From Erodium maritimum (lineage: Eukaryota > Streptophyta > Magnoliopsida > Geraniales > Geraniaceae): 64,000 bases of DNA. The notes under the pieces were generated by a model that made no database searches, was not told where the DNA came from, and saw nothing but the letters and a program-made list of their open reading frames with translations. Each line of letters opens with the position of its first letter. The first letter of the stretch is position 1. The DNA lies in assembly GCA_963921825.1 (NCBI GenBank), contig OY997591.1, positions 54,289,031-54,353,030 on the forward strand, read 5' to 3'. The translations under genes and the position numbers were made by a program. Of the stretch, positions 9,827-21,949 are shown in pieces.

Positions 9827-11427
9827 AGCATATGATTTATCTAGTTTCGTTACTCTTAATTTATCCTGAAGACTAAGCAGGCAATGCATGTGAGGCAACC
9901 ACAACCAACCTTATGGCTCATCTCAGCCTTTCTACCAGCACGACAATTTCCCAAGTATTGAAAGCGATTTAAACTAGTTATTCACATCCTACGCATGCAT
10001 ACTAGACACGTCTGGTTATTAGTAATCGAAAGACGATTATTCTAGTTATTCGCATCCTATATGCAATCTAGGACCTTTCCGATTTTATTAACCTAATAGG
10101 CATATTGTGTATTAAATTACACGAGAAGTTTAGTACTTTCCCTACCTCAAGGTCTTCCTCTAACAATACTCCTAGCTGCTGACGATCGGGCCAACTCCGT
10201 CTTCTAGGGCGAGGTCCAATTTCTCGGGCGGAGTCCAGTGTCTCGGGAAAAGTCCAAGCCTGGGTTTTAACAGTTAATGTCCGATATCAGTTCCGGTTAG
10301 GGAGATCGGTCCGTTAAATTAACAGTTCGCCTTTTAATTAGACCGATCGGTCCAAGGATTTTCTGATTTTAGTCTAATTCGTAATTAAATTAATTAAATA
10401 AGTAATTGACCTAATTTTTAAAATAATTTTCCTTAAAGTCGGGTTGACCCGGATCCGAGCCCGAACCCGGTCCAGACCCGAGTTCGAGTCTGAACCCAAG
10501 TCCTGACCTAGGCCCAAGGCCCGTTCTGCCTTGTCCGTCCCGAAACCAACCAGGCCCAAGGCCCAACCTTGCTAGGGTTTCTGACTGGTCCGAGCACGGC
10601 GAGCCAAGGATGACAGCGGCGAGGGTCGGACCTTGCCGTCGTGGAGGACGGCGTCAGGAGGGCTCGACGGAGGGTTTTCAACGGTGGCTGAGGCGTCAGG
10701 GACTCGTAGAAGGCGAGGGGAGGTCAACAGAGCGATTTTCCGTCCAGATCTGACGGCTATAGGTCCTCACCGGCGAGAGGCTTTAGATCTGGAACACGCG
10801 GTTCCGACGAAGCTCCTCCAGCCGTGATGGACCCAAAATGACCTCGAAAAGGGTCGATTCTTAGGTAAAAGGTGAGGGAGAGAGAGAATTTGGGTCGGAA
10901 AGAGGCTCACCGGTGAGGTTTCACGGTGCGACGAGTTTCAGACGGAAGAAAGGGCGGCGGCTAGGGCTCGAACTAGTTTGAGGGAGAAGAAGAGAAGGAG
11001 GAGAGGGGAAGATTTGGGGCTTTCTGGGTTTCGACGGTGAGGGAAGGTCGGTGAAGAAGCAGGATAAGATGGAGGTGGAGGAGGATGGTCGGAGAAGAAA
11101 GGGGCGACGGGTTCTGGTTTTAAAATGCGCGCGAGAGAGAAGGGCGTGAGGAGAGAGACACGTTGGGTTGCGTGCACGAAGAATGGAAGCTGAAGAGGTG
11201 AGTTTCGAATTTTGTTGCTAGGGTTGGGTTGTGCTGAGCTGTTGGGCCTGACTTCGCAAGTTGGGCTCGCCCACTCTGACTTGGGCCTGGTCAGTCTGGT
11301 CCAGCCCAATCTCTTCCCTTTTTTATTTATTTATTTTTCTTTTCAACAACCCTTGTTGCAATTTCCTACTCCAACGTTTAAACTTTCAGAATATACCCTT
11401 TAGAAATAAGTGGGGTTTTACAAATCT

Positions 11428-11609
11428 CGCGTTTTGGAGCCCTAATCAGTGGAGCGATTCGATAATTTGAATACTTTTATATTCTGTTTGGGTCCCATAA
11501 TACTAAAATCGTTTACTGTTACTCTTTAATTTGTATTTGATTTGTTCATTTCAAATAAGACTTTTTTAATAATCTATAATATATTCGTGTTTCCCTTATA
11601 AAAAAAACA
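11428..11609 (+). mobile_element. LINE 3' end, continuation of 7560-8628
   Basis: This sequence joins to 8628 if solo LTR A and one TSD are removed. It ends with TTCCCTTATAAAAAAAAC, a LINE-like tail close to those of other LINEs in the window. Confidence 0.4.
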
Positions 11610-12153
11610 CATCTTTTCCCCTTTTTTTTTAACGGCAAGGAGAATTTAAATAAATAAACCTCTTTTGAGGTGAAAGAGGGAATGATTACAGATCAACTAA
11701 CTCCCCCAATCGATCATATGTCGATTATAAGGGTTGAAATTAGGGATGGCAACGGGGCGGGTTTCCCTCGCCCCGTCCCCACCCCGAATCTTTACCCAAC
11801 GCCCCATCCCCGCCCCGTCCCATGTTTGACCCCGCCCCGCATTTGCCCCGTCGGGTACGGGGAATCCCCGACCCGCCCCATTCAATATCAATTTATTTAA
11901 AAATAAAAATTTATTAAATAAGAAGTTATAAAAAGAATTAAACTAGTAATAAACGTCCTAAAATTTAGACTTCAAAATATTTCATCTACTAGAGAGAAAC
12001 ATCTGAGTTAAAAGTGAGGAGAATTGTTTCAGTTTATAGATACAAGTAAAGCATTTGTTTACGGTATACCCGATGTGGTACTTTTAGTTTTATCTAGAAT
12101 GGTATACGAATTAGTTTATATTAATACTACTAAAATTAGTTAGAAACAAAAAA

Positions 12154-12360
12154 TGCCTTAGTTGAGTTGGTAGCCGAAGTCAGTAACTTCCATGAGATTT
12201 TGGGTTTGAGTCCCATGTTATAAACTTTAATTTTTTTCAAGTATAATTAATATTTTTATATATAAAAACTACAAACAGAAGTAACAGACAAGGTGCTCCG
12301 GTTGAGTTGGTAAAACTCATTGTCTATTAGCAAAGAGGTCCTAGCTCAAATCACATCATT
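12154..12360 (+). repeat. Two tRNA-like (SINE-like) segments inside the hAT element
   Basis: Two segments about 140 bp apart each begin with GTTGAGTTGGTA (A-box-like, near 12170 and 12301). Each is followed 30-45 bp later by a B-box-like stretch, GGGTTTGAGTCCC near 12202 and a weaker AGCTCAAATCAC near 12342. This spacing is that of a Pol III tRNA-type promoter, so they look like SINE heads or tRNA-derived relics. No cloverleaf with a proper acceptor stem was seen, so I do not call tRNA genes. Confidence 0.45.
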
Positions 12361-12501
12361 ATCCTTTTTCAACAATACTGTGTTGGTAAGGATAATATGG
12401 ACTGGGCCTGAAACTTAACAAGAATTGGGTTATACGTGTTGGTCTGAAACTTAACATGGATTGGGTCACACGTGTGGAAGGCTAGGGAAATGGACCGGTA
12501 T

Positions 12502-12623
12502 CGGGGCGGAGAATTTCACTACCAGGGCGGGGAACGGGGCGTTGACTGGCCCCGCCCCGACCCCGGTCAACATCCCCGGTCAACGCCCCGTTCCCCGCCC
12601 CGGTAGTGAAATTCCCCGCCCCG
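12502..12623. repeat. GC-rich hairpin in the hAT subterminal region
   Basis: 12502-12549 and 12576-12623 are 48 bp inverted arms with about three mismatches and a 26 bp loop. It lies within the 3' subterminal region of the hAT element. Confidence 0.85.
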
Positions 12624-12683
12624 ATCGGGTCGGGGACATCGGGTCGCCGTCGGGGTCGGGGCACTTTGCCATCCCTAGTTGAA

Positions 12684-12770
12684 ATTAGTAATATAAGCAA
12701 TTCATTAAAGGAAAAAACATGTCAAAAAATTAGTAATCTAAGCAATTCATTAAAGAAAAAAACATGTCAA
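12684..12770. repeat. 45 bp direct repeat, two copies
   Basis: ATTAGTAATATAAGCAATTC and its following AAAAAACATGTCAAA segment recur once with few changes, directly after the hAT TSD. Confidence 0.8.
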
Positions 12771-13829
12771 ATACATGGAAAAAACGCTTTGACTTTTTCT
12801 CCTGTTAATAAATATCCTATTTGAATGGTGATTTCCTAGGACATGTTTTTTCTTTTGCGTTGAATATTGTAAAATGGTGATGGTAGTATGGTACATATGT
12901 TTTTTCAGGTTTAGCTATTTCAATTTTGATAATGACATTAACCAATAAATGCACAGTACATTATTTAGTAACTGAAACGTGGAACTCAACTTCCCGATTA
13001 CAGCAGTTCAACTTAATTACGTTGCTGGCAGAGTTATATTAAACAAAAATGGATCAAATTTAGATGAATTGGTGTAAATAAAACCTACATACAAGAAGTT
13101 TCAAATAATAATATTTTTAGATAGAACAACATAAACATGCATAAAGTCGTTTTTATTAAGCTTCAAATTTGGTGTTATGGTCGATGGATAAGGCTGTTGT
13201 TCTCCAAATTCGACTAAGGAGATTGAGGACAAAGGCTCTTTGGGCATGGTTTGTGGATCGAGAGGGCGTTTACTGTGAAGTCGATGTGGAGGTGGGGAAT
13301 GCCCTCATAGCTGAAAGGTTGTGGATCTCTGACTTTTTACATGAAAGGCGAATGCGGGTTCGAGGCTTATAGGTCCTATTAATGGCTCAGTTTTTTTTTG
13401 CGGCATTTCTATCGCAAAATCACATGTCAAGATCCAAGATCGATTTTGATAGAGAGGGTTGGTTGAGTCCAGGAGATCAAATTGACTCTTGCTCAAGAAT
13501 GTGTCGGGGATAGGTTTGTTATGACTCAACCAGGTGGATTCTTGATTCACGAGGGTCGATTCAAGATTTTTTTTATCAGAATGATATTTCTCATTTTATA
13601 TTATTTAAATTTATTATATTTTAATTCTTTTTATGAAGGAATTATATTTTGATTCAGTAGCATCACATTTTCTTAAAATTCATCATAAATTTTAGTCAAA
13701 CTCCATATCCATTTTCATACAAAAAATTGAAAATTAATCATAAGAAAATTGTGATAATACATATATATATATGTAATTAATTAATCACATTAGTAGGGGA
13801 TTAAACAAACTCAAAAGTTCTGTAGGGTG
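12771..13829. other. No gene recognised
   Basis: Mostly AT-rich DNA. A moderately GC-rich patch at 13160-13560 may be part of an old LINE, but I find no domain or terminal structure. An AT dinucleotide run is near 13760. Confidence 0.4.
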
Positions 13830-14456
13830 GATAGCCCTCAACCCTAACCACTTTTAGTTGTCGTCCATGATATCATCATCGTGCAAGATTTATATTACCA
13901 AGAGGCTGATTGTGAGTCTATTCATCCTTACAACCTTATTATTGTTCGCTATTCTATCGGAAGGATGGTGCTTCTGCGACGATCTACGACTCTGTATTAA
14001 GATGGTGCTTGCCCTCTCCGTGGTAGCCCCCCACCGTCCCACGTCAAGAGTGGTACACAGGGGCCTTCGTTGGCCCAAAAAATCAGACGTATCATGCGAG
14101 GTCTTCTCTACAGTCTCGCCAGGGTCAATGAGTGAGACGAGATTTAGAGCCCTAAGGAGAAAGGTGGATTTGAATCTAGTCAGGATTCATCCGCCTTCTA
14201 TTCAGACATCTATTCGATCGCACTCCTCACGAAAAACGAGTCATCACTATGGGATTAAACCCATCCTAGACATAGTCTTCTTAAGTTGGTTATCTCTATA
14301 CATGTTTTTCATTATCGTAGTTTCTGTTTTATTTTCAAAACAAAATTTGTGTTCGACAGTTCTCTCGGAGTTTGAGAGTTGGGGATCACAGTCGCCTGTT
14401 TCCTAGTATGAATCTTTTCCTTTTAATTAATAATACAAGTACCACTTTCTCTATAA
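13830..14456 (+). mobile_element. Short LINE relic, plus strand
   Basis: The sequence has LINE-like base composition and ends in TTTCTCTATAAAAAAAAC at about 14444-14461, a tail like those of the neighbouring LINEs. No TSD and no recognisable domain were found, so the 5' limit is a guess. Confidence 0.35.
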
Positions 14457-14523
14457 AAAAAACATCATGTTATAATGCAATCAAAATAGCTTGGTCTCAT
14501 AATTAGGTTTATGTTATCAATAC

Positions 14524-17513
14524 ATTTTTTTTAACGAAAGGTATGAATTTCATTAATACTTAAAAAGAGTCATTACACGTTTAGGGTCCTAGAAGGCCCC
14601 CAAACAAAAAATCTAAGATAAAGTGACCATATAACATGGTTTGTAAAATCCATAAAGGTAAATAGAAAGCAAACTACGGACCTGACGAAATTGATGAGGA
14701 CTGCTCAAGGTAGTGCATGAACGCTACTTGATCCCTTGGAGAGGACTCGTTTTGTCTGGTGGAAAACTGAACCTGACCTCATTAGCAACATATGAATAAT
14801 CTACTTTAACCGGATACCCCTCCCTAGGTAGGTCCCTGAAGCCATAAGCTTCTATTTTTTCTTTTGGCGGGGTTGTTTCCCAACCCTCGCCTAATCTTCA
14901 CGGGGTTCCAGTATAGTGTCCCTCTTCATTCATGGTGTTACAGATGGGACTGATAACATCCCTATTGTGATAGGTAGCGGCCCAGTTGGAAGCATCTCAG
15001 GCAGCTTCCCAAATAGGAAAGGCAGCTTCCTCAACGAGATAGGCAGCATCGTAAATGGGGCAGACCAAGCCAAACCTCCCATGCGTGATGTCCTGGCCGA
15101 CCCCCGCCGTCCCACCCCTACCGAAGGGTCAAGTAGGGTTCCAGGGTTACAATTGGCCCCCTTTCGCGAGACGCTGGAGGCTTGGGTAGAGTATCTGAGG
15201 CCAGTGGCTCGAAACAAGGGGGTGAGTTGATGTGCTCCCATAGTTCGTAGCATAAGTATTCTCCATCTTCTCGGGTTTGTATTCAAGGAGAGAATAGTCA
15301 AACCGCGGAATTCCTAGCATCTCCAGATCATAGACCCGAATCGCCCACAACTGAAATAGAATATTGGAAGCCGATCATAGGTCAAAGTAACCCGGATTGA
15401 CTCCCGAAATTCTTGGAACCTCAGGATCTTAGTTCTGCACAGAGGTCGGTGAAGCTCCATCCAAAATATGACCTTGATGGTCCCGCCCTAGCAGAGGACC
15501 CATTGGTCGTAAGCAACATCCACACATCCCCTAAGGGTCGCCCCGATGACCTCTCCTATTTCCCTTGTTCGGACCAACGACGACAGACCACATACATTCA
15601 CCCATAACTGAACCCAGTTCAGCGTGGGTAAATCTCAGGCTATGAGGTTCACAATATCCCATAGAATAAGCGAGTGCCCATTGAAACACCATGTTTCAAC
15701 CTGAGCTTCCTAATTGACGAAGTAGAACCCGAAAATGTTTGACCGTAAGTCATTTAACACCAATCCTGACATTGAGCGCCCTCATGCATGCATGAAGATC
15801 TTAAGCATAAAATCCTCACGGGGTGGTTTTGGGGAGAGAAATCGACCAACCATCTTGTATTGTTGGCGAGCAATGACATCGGGATTTGTTGGAGTGTAGG
15901 GAACCATAATTTTTATGGCTTCCTCCTCAAGCAAAGAGCAGGCCGAGAGGCCAGCCTGAATAGTGTCCATGGATGGTCTCAGATCATTCATCAAAGCATC
16001 ATCCTTGAGAATTGTTGAAATCTCGGAAGCAGGACCATCTGAGCTTAGAGAAAATGCCCTTAGGGCCACAAGAACAAGACCTCCAAGTGGTAACCCTAGT
16101 TGGTGACGGGCCTTCGGAATCAAGTCCTTCCAAAGGTGTAGGAGCATACAAGAGGACAAAGGATATCTTCGGGGGCCGACCGTGATTGGGCTTGATCAAA
16201 CTCGATAAACCCGACTCATCCCCCAGAGAAAACACAACCAAAGCCGAGGATGGCATGGTTATGAGTTACGGGGAGGGAGAAGAGGATGCAGATTGAAATG
16301 CCGGAGCGATTAGTGGGGAAGTGACGGTGGAAGTGGCTTTTGTTTAATGCTTCTTCCTCTCTCTCACCGGACGAACGAAGCTAGACGGAAACGTGGGGCA
16401 TTAGAAGGGGCACCGAGGGGACATGGTCACCAGATATGGCATACTTTTTTGGTGGGGAGAACGACGACGTTGTGATCAAGGCTGAAGGAGTCACCATCGA
16501 CAAAGGGCTAGATCGACGTATGGGGCTATGATTTAGGGTTATACTTTTCTAAAGAGCACACACAATCGTGAAGAATAAACTTCTAACCATGAAGGGTAAC
16601 CCAGATTAAGTCTTATCGCCTCAAACCAGAAAAAACCTAGCAGCCACTCTCCATTTCCTTCAATCTTTGCTCCCTTCGGTGACGACCGTGGCTCAACCTC
16701 AGTTGTTACCAGCGGAGGCCACCTTTTCATTTTCTCCATCTTCTCTTGTGGGTTCTATTTAGTTGGCCATGGCTACTAGGTTCTCATTCATTCGTCACAT
16801 GCCCTTTTTCTCCTCTTCCAGTTTCGACTTCTTCAGTCTCTTCGTTGCGTCGTATTTCGCGGATTAGGTCAGATTCCGTTAAGACAGCCTCAAATTTTTA
16901 ATCTGAGCGTGGAAGAACGTTGTGGGAGGAGAGTTGAAGTATTATATGTGGGGACTACATGTTCTCCGACGTTGTTCTTCTGATACCGGTCATCAAAGTC
17001 AAATGGATGAGTACTGAGATGATCGGTGTAGTTGGATTCCAAGGAGACATGGTCACGTTTAAAAAAATTTCTTTATTTTTGGTTTTGATTGTGGCCTTTT
17101 CGGGTCAAATAACTGTACTTTTTACAGCGTCGATGTGCATTAGTTGCACTTAGTGTGCACTAGTTGGTATGCACAAGTTGCACTAATTGGTGTGCACTTG
17201 TTTCACTTTTGTGTGCACTATTTTGCACCTTATATGCTCTAATTGCACTTTGGTGTGCCCGTTACGTGGCACGGTTTGGTCTGCACGTTATTACACTTTT
17301 GATGTACATGTTGTTTGCATGTTCTAGGACGTCTGTGTTTGCGTTCTAGTTTTGGTAGGGAGTCGGTAATTTTATAGGCTGGCTTGTTTGAAGTTTGTAA
17401 TATTTATCTTGCTTGTGCGCTTTCATCAGATTGTACGTATGTCACTTTGACTGATATATAAAATTGATGCCTCCCGTTTTTTTCCTTAAAACAAAACTTC
17501 TAATCGTGAAGAG
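14524..17513 (-). mobile_element. ORF1-type LINE relic A, minus strand, interrupted
   Basis: On the minus strand this ends with ATTAATGAAATTCATACC and a run of A's (the T-run at 14525-14532). TGTTATCAATAC at 14512-14523 recurs exactly at 17514-17525, giving a 12 bp TSD. Between about 16260 and 15400 the minus-strand frames show pieces of a DUF4283-like ORF1 and a degenerate Cys-rich knuckle, with many stops. No ORF2 is present. A plus-strand insertion at about 16595-17493 seems to split its 5' end. The ORF1 identity is from broken frames and is tentative. Confidence 0.5.
16595..17493 (+). mobile_element. Probable short LINE nested in LINE relic A
   Basis: AAACTTCTAACCATGAAG at 16577-16594 and AAACTTCTAATCGTGAAG at 17494-17511 form an 18 bp direct repeat with two mismatches. 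The segment between begins with a CT-rich leader and ends with sequence resembling a plant LINE 3' region, but it has no clear poly(A). No protein domain is seen. Confidence 0.35.
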
Positions 17514-17526
17514 TGTTATCAATACG

Positions 17527-18233
17527 TTTTTTTTTACGAAAATGTGCATATATTTCATTAAAATAACACTAAACGAGTCATTACACTGTGTAGAGACCTA
17601 TAAGCTCTCTTTACATATAAATCTGAGAACATTGAACTGTTACAAACGGTGTTGAAGAATCCATATAGGCCAATTACGACTAAACTATGACGAAACTGAC
17701 TATGACTGCTCAAGGTATTGCCTAAACGTTGCATACTTTGTAGAGTGCGACCGAACCTGCTTTCATCAGCTCCAAAGGGAGGAAACTGACGATGGTAGAT
17801 GTGATTCAGGGATCCCTACCGACAAAAGTCCCTGAATCCTTGGGTAGAAGCCTTGAATCTTCGCTCACTAATCATTAACCTTGCAAAAAGGAACAAAACA
17901 GTTAGAGTACAACAAAACCAGAGGGGTCGAGGAGGGTGTGGTGGTGGAGGCCAGTGAGAAGGACGCGCCGGTGGCGGTTTCAGAGACGACGTCGGCGGCT
18001 TTAGAGGCGGCTTTAAGGTCAATTGATGCTGAGGCGAGCCAGACGACAACTATCAGAGTTGTAGAGGGGTACTGAACAAGATCGAAAGACGTTTCATTGG
18101 TGACGAGAGGAAGCTAACATCGCGGTATAAGGAAAATGATATATAGAACATAGAAGTATAATCATGACAAAGACCACGACTATAGTCATGACTTTTCTTT
18201 GTATTGTGACTACTAGTTGTTACGAGTTAACAC
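17527..18233 (-). mobile_element. Short LINE relic B, minus strand, same target as LINE A
   Basis: A T-run at 17527-17535 (poly(A) on the minus strand) directly follows the target sequence. TTATCAATAC occurs at 17516-17525 and again at 18234-18243, giving a 10 bp TSD. The minus-strand product around 17816-18049 includes RLMISERRFKASTQGF, which matches the plus-strand product RMLIRERRFRASTQGF of LINE C near 18945. The two elements are therefore one family in opposite orientation. No ORF2 domain is present. Confidence 0.5.
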
Positions 18234-19753
18234 TTATCAATACAAATTAATTCAATACAATAGGTAAAATATAATAATTAGGTTATTAGAATTCCCAATA
18301 ACCGCCTAAAATTAAATCGTACTCCTCTCAAGCTCTCTGCTAGGGTTTAAGACCTCTCAACCCTAGCCTCCTCTATGATGCCGCCGCGTTCCTCCATGAA
18401 GTTGTCACCATGCTCTAGGGCGCCACCGGGAGTTTGAGAATCCATTGCCCTTGTCCTGGAAGCACTAGCCGGATCTCGAGCACCGGCGACTGCACTGCAA
18501 CCCGTTGTTGAAGCAGTCGTCGTGCACCCTGCAAGCGAAGGAAAAGTTCTCCCTCGTGCCACAGGACTCGGTTCCGGCTACCTCTCCCAGCTACTGTCTG
18601 ATCCCTCTCCGCTGTCCTGGCGCACATCCTCACACGTTGGCCCCATCCCTCCTCATCCTAGGGGCCTTCACTGCTCTCCCGGTTACGGAAATCTCTTCCG
18701 GGGGTTGCCGTCTGTTTCCCTTGACCTTGCTCTTGGTGTCCTGCCGGGCGGCGCGTCCCGGTGGTTGTCGTCTGCTTCTCCAACGCATGTCCCACAACCT
18801 CTACAACTTCCAAGGAAGCCGCCATCATTGTATCCGCCCCCGTGGCCTCCACCGAGGCTTTTTTCTCGATCTATATCCCAGTTCTGGGGTACGATGATTA
18901 TCTTGTTTCGCTTTATTTTCCCTATGTTTTTCTTTACTGCAAGGATGCTGATTCGAGAGCGAAGGTTCAGGGCTTCCACCCAAGGATTCATGGAATTTTT
19001 CGGGAAAGGATCCCTGAATTACATCTACTATCATCGTTCTGACGTCCACATGTTCGGTGCTACAACAGAAGAAACGTGTCGCCTTCTGGGGACCCAGCGG
19101 TCTATAGGACCTACCTTGAGCAGTGTTCGTCAATACATCTACTGTCACGCCCCAATTTCAGTAAACCGAACTCGGGACGCGAACGTTTAAAAATAAGAAA
19201 CACTTTGAAAACGTTTCCATTAAAACACTTTACAATAACAGTTTAGTTCAACAAAATAATAATTACAGTTTAAAACACGTTCCAACAAGTGGACAAGAGT
19301 ACAAGGTATCCGTCACTAGACTCAAAAGACAAAACCCGGACTCCGCTCCTAGCTCCACAAGCTTCGAGAGCTCACCTAGTCCGTCCCACGAACAGTACCT
19401 GTAGGAAAAGCAGCTAGGGGTGAGCGTTCGCTCACCACCACGGATAACAGACTGACTACGGCATAATTAGCAGACAAAGCAAATAACACCACCAACAACT
19501 CAACTCCGGGGGAACACCATCCCCAACCCAAGCACCCTAACTGAACATACACCCACTGTTGCCTTCCCTGACCAACTCGACACCCTGACACGTAAAGTAG
19601 ACCCGACACAACCATTGACGACCTCTTCCAAGGACTTAAACGACAGTTACACAACACCAAACAGATCACAAAGGATCGCACACCAACCAAGATCACAAAA
19701 GATCGCATACCAGTTACTCAGTAACCTCTCCCACTCACACGAACACGGATCAG

Positions 19754-19920
19754 GCTAGCCAAAGAGTGCTTACAACCTGTGATACTCAAACTCGGACCAG
19801 GCCAGCCAAAGAGTACTTGCAACCTGTCTTACTCAAACCATGTCAGGCCAGCCAAAGAGTGCTTGCAACCCGTTGATACTCAAATTTGGTCAGGCCAGCC
19901 AAAGAGTGCTTGCAACCTAC
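19754..19920. repeat. 46-47 bp minisatellite in solo LTR B
   Basis: Four copies of a unit that contains GCCAGCCAAAGAGTGCTTGC. Confidence 0.8.
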
Positions 19921-20084
19921 CGGGATCCGCAATCACAATCACAATCACAATCACAATCATCAACACAAACACAAGCAAGTTCGACAACACAGGCACTCAA
20001 GGCCACTCAAGACACCTCAACAGCCAAGACTCGGGTTCAACAACCCCAAAGGCACTCACTGCCACTCAAGACACACCAACGACA

Positions 20085-20340
20085 ACACGGGCTCTCATGG
20101 CCACCCAAGACTCAGCAATAAATAACACGGGCTCTCAAGGCCACCCAAGACTCAGTAATAAATAACACGGGCTCTCAAGGCCACCCAAGACTCAGCAATA
20201 AATAACACGGGCTCTCAAGGCCACTCAAACTCGACAATAAACAACACGGGCTCTCAAGGCTACTCAAACTCGACAAAAAACAACACGGGCTCTCAAGGCC
20301 ACTCAAACTCGACAATAAACAACACGGGCTCTCAAGGCCA
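20085..20340. repeat. 40 bp minisatellite in solo LTR B
   Basis: About seven copies of a unit containing ACACGGGCTCTCAAGGCCAC, with starts close to 40 bp apart. Confidence 0.85.
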
Positions 20341-21949
20341 CCCTACTCAACCGTAAATAACACACAACAACCTCCGGCATAAACGATGCCTCCAACAGTC
20401 CTAAGATCACTAGTTCCACAAACAACCTCCGGGCATGGTCATATGCCTCCAATACTCCTAATATCAACAAGTTCACAACAACCTCCGGGCATGGTCATAT
20501 GCCTCCAGTAAATCAGCTAACGCTAAGTTCTCTGCTCCTACGACACTACTAAGTGTCACATGCATTTCCAGTAATCACTACGTTCCCGTATCATGCTTTT
20601 CTGATAAACGCTACAAACCCCGCATCATGCTTTTCTAGTATTTAAAATAAACCTACTCAACCCACGACACCCCGGTGTCACATGCAATTCTACTGTTAAC
20701 TTTCCCTAGTCAGGGCCGAGATCCGGCTACTTTTCCCTACCTCGTGCGTGTTCTCCCAAAAGCCAAACCACGAGCTCCAGTGATGATCTCAGTCACTCAC
20801 CCAGCTTTCCCTTGCCTCGGTCCGTGGCACGATCTAAAGGAACACAAATTAAAGTCACTAAACAACTCGCAGGAATAAACCGACAACCAATAAACTCGAT
20901 GCCCAAACGTAACCCCGATAACGTCGATAAAGGACCCTTAAAGGCCCGATTCGCCCGACATGGCGGATCTGCCCGGGTTTTGTAAATTGCTTTCCGGGCT
21001 CCCCCTCGATCGGAGCCGGACTCTAAATTTAACACGAAGCCCCAAATTAATAACGGTTCCGCCGTTAAGTTAACGGCTACGATTTGTCCAGTTTAGATTC
21101 GACAGTTGTCTTTTACACTCGAGCGGGCCAACAGTAGGGTTACAACGGATCGGGTTCGAGCACCCGCGCACCGAACCCATATTTGATCTAAACCCAGTTA
21201 ATACCCCTTTTAACTTAAAACCGTCGTTGAACTCCCTTGCTTTAATTAATTCCGTCTTTGACTTTAACACAAACGATTTTCTTCCGCTCGTTTCCAAACT
21301 CGATATTTTTTGGTCCAAAACCCTTAGTAAGCCGATTGGCTTCGTTTCCCCTTTTCGATTTAATCTTAACTCGAGTCTAATCTTAACCATCGACTTTCGT
21401 TTTAAAACCCGTTTAATTCAACCAGATCTAGTTTTATCACTTTTTTTCTTAAGAACTCGAAACCGATTCCTTTTTCCCCTTTTTCCCTTAGACAATTGTT
21501 TTTCCTTTCACATAGAGTTCCTTTTTAATTAAACTCTGATTTTCTTTTCGTTTAAAACAACTTCGTTTTCTCATTTAACGGATCTAAGTCGTTTTTAATC
21601 ACTAACCCTTTTAATCGATAATTTTTATTAGTTTTGAAACATAACAACAACTTCACACTTTCATTGATTTCTTTACAATTCAGATTCAAAAAGACAACGG
21701 TTCAAACCGAGCCAGATCCAGAACAACATAAAATAGCGGTAAAGGGAATAATAACTCGATAACGAAAAATAACGGGGACTCGGTTTTCACAACCGGCTGA
21801 CCACCGGTAAGGGCGTAGCCGGCCGAAGCCTAACCGTGGGAACGAACGGTGGCGGCGGTGGGAACGACGGTGGTGGTGGCTCGGCTGAGCTTGCCGGCCG
21901 TGCGGACGGCGACGAGGAGAAGGGAGACAGGAGAGGATGGTCGGGGACG

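Larger units (their letters stand above)
8629..11422. mobile_element. Solo LTR A, 2.8 kb, chromovirus-like, 5 bp TSD
   Basis: The element starts TGTCACGCCCC and ends GGGGTTTTACA, so it has TG...CA ends. It is flanked by AATCT at 8624-8628 and 11423-11427, the 5 bp TSD expected of an LTR retrotransposon. There is no gag or pol sequence inside, so it is one LTR left by LTR-LTR recombination. The length, the GTGAGCTTACGCTCAGTAGG segment near 8867 and the minisatellites fit the long LTRs of plant Tekay/Del-type chromoviruses, but without pol that placement is an inference. It shares its ends with the solo LTR at 19143. The reading frames inside it (for example 10938-11309 minus) are not taken as genes. 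Confidence 0.85.
11741..12677. mobile_element. Non-autonomous hAT-type element with 8 bp TSD
   Basis: The ends are inverted: TAGGGATGGCAA at 11741 and TTGCCATCCCTA at 12677. They are flanked by a perfect 8 bp duplication, GTTGAAAT (11733-11740 and 12678-12685), the size used by hAT transposases. Both subterminal regions are packed with GGGGCGG/CCCCGCCCC motifs, which are strikingly GC-rich against an AT-rich middle. Such arrays are plausible transposase binding sites. The 937 bp element has no transposase frame and must depend on a partner in trans. The short ORFs in its ends are artefacts of the GC repeats. Confidence 0.85.

Noticed and set aside
10938-11309. 123-codon minus-strand frame
   Set aside because: It lies inside solo LTR A in a purine-rich zone and is Pro/Ser-rich without a domain.
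12154-12360. Possible tRNA genes
   Set aside because: A- and B-box-like sequences are present, but no acceptor stem or full cloverleaf can be drawn. Kept only as SINE-like segments.
18522-19190. 222-codon plus-strand frame
   Set aside because: It runs across a LINE of about 1.1 kb and into the LTR, has no known domain, and shares its only recognisable segment with another dead LINE.
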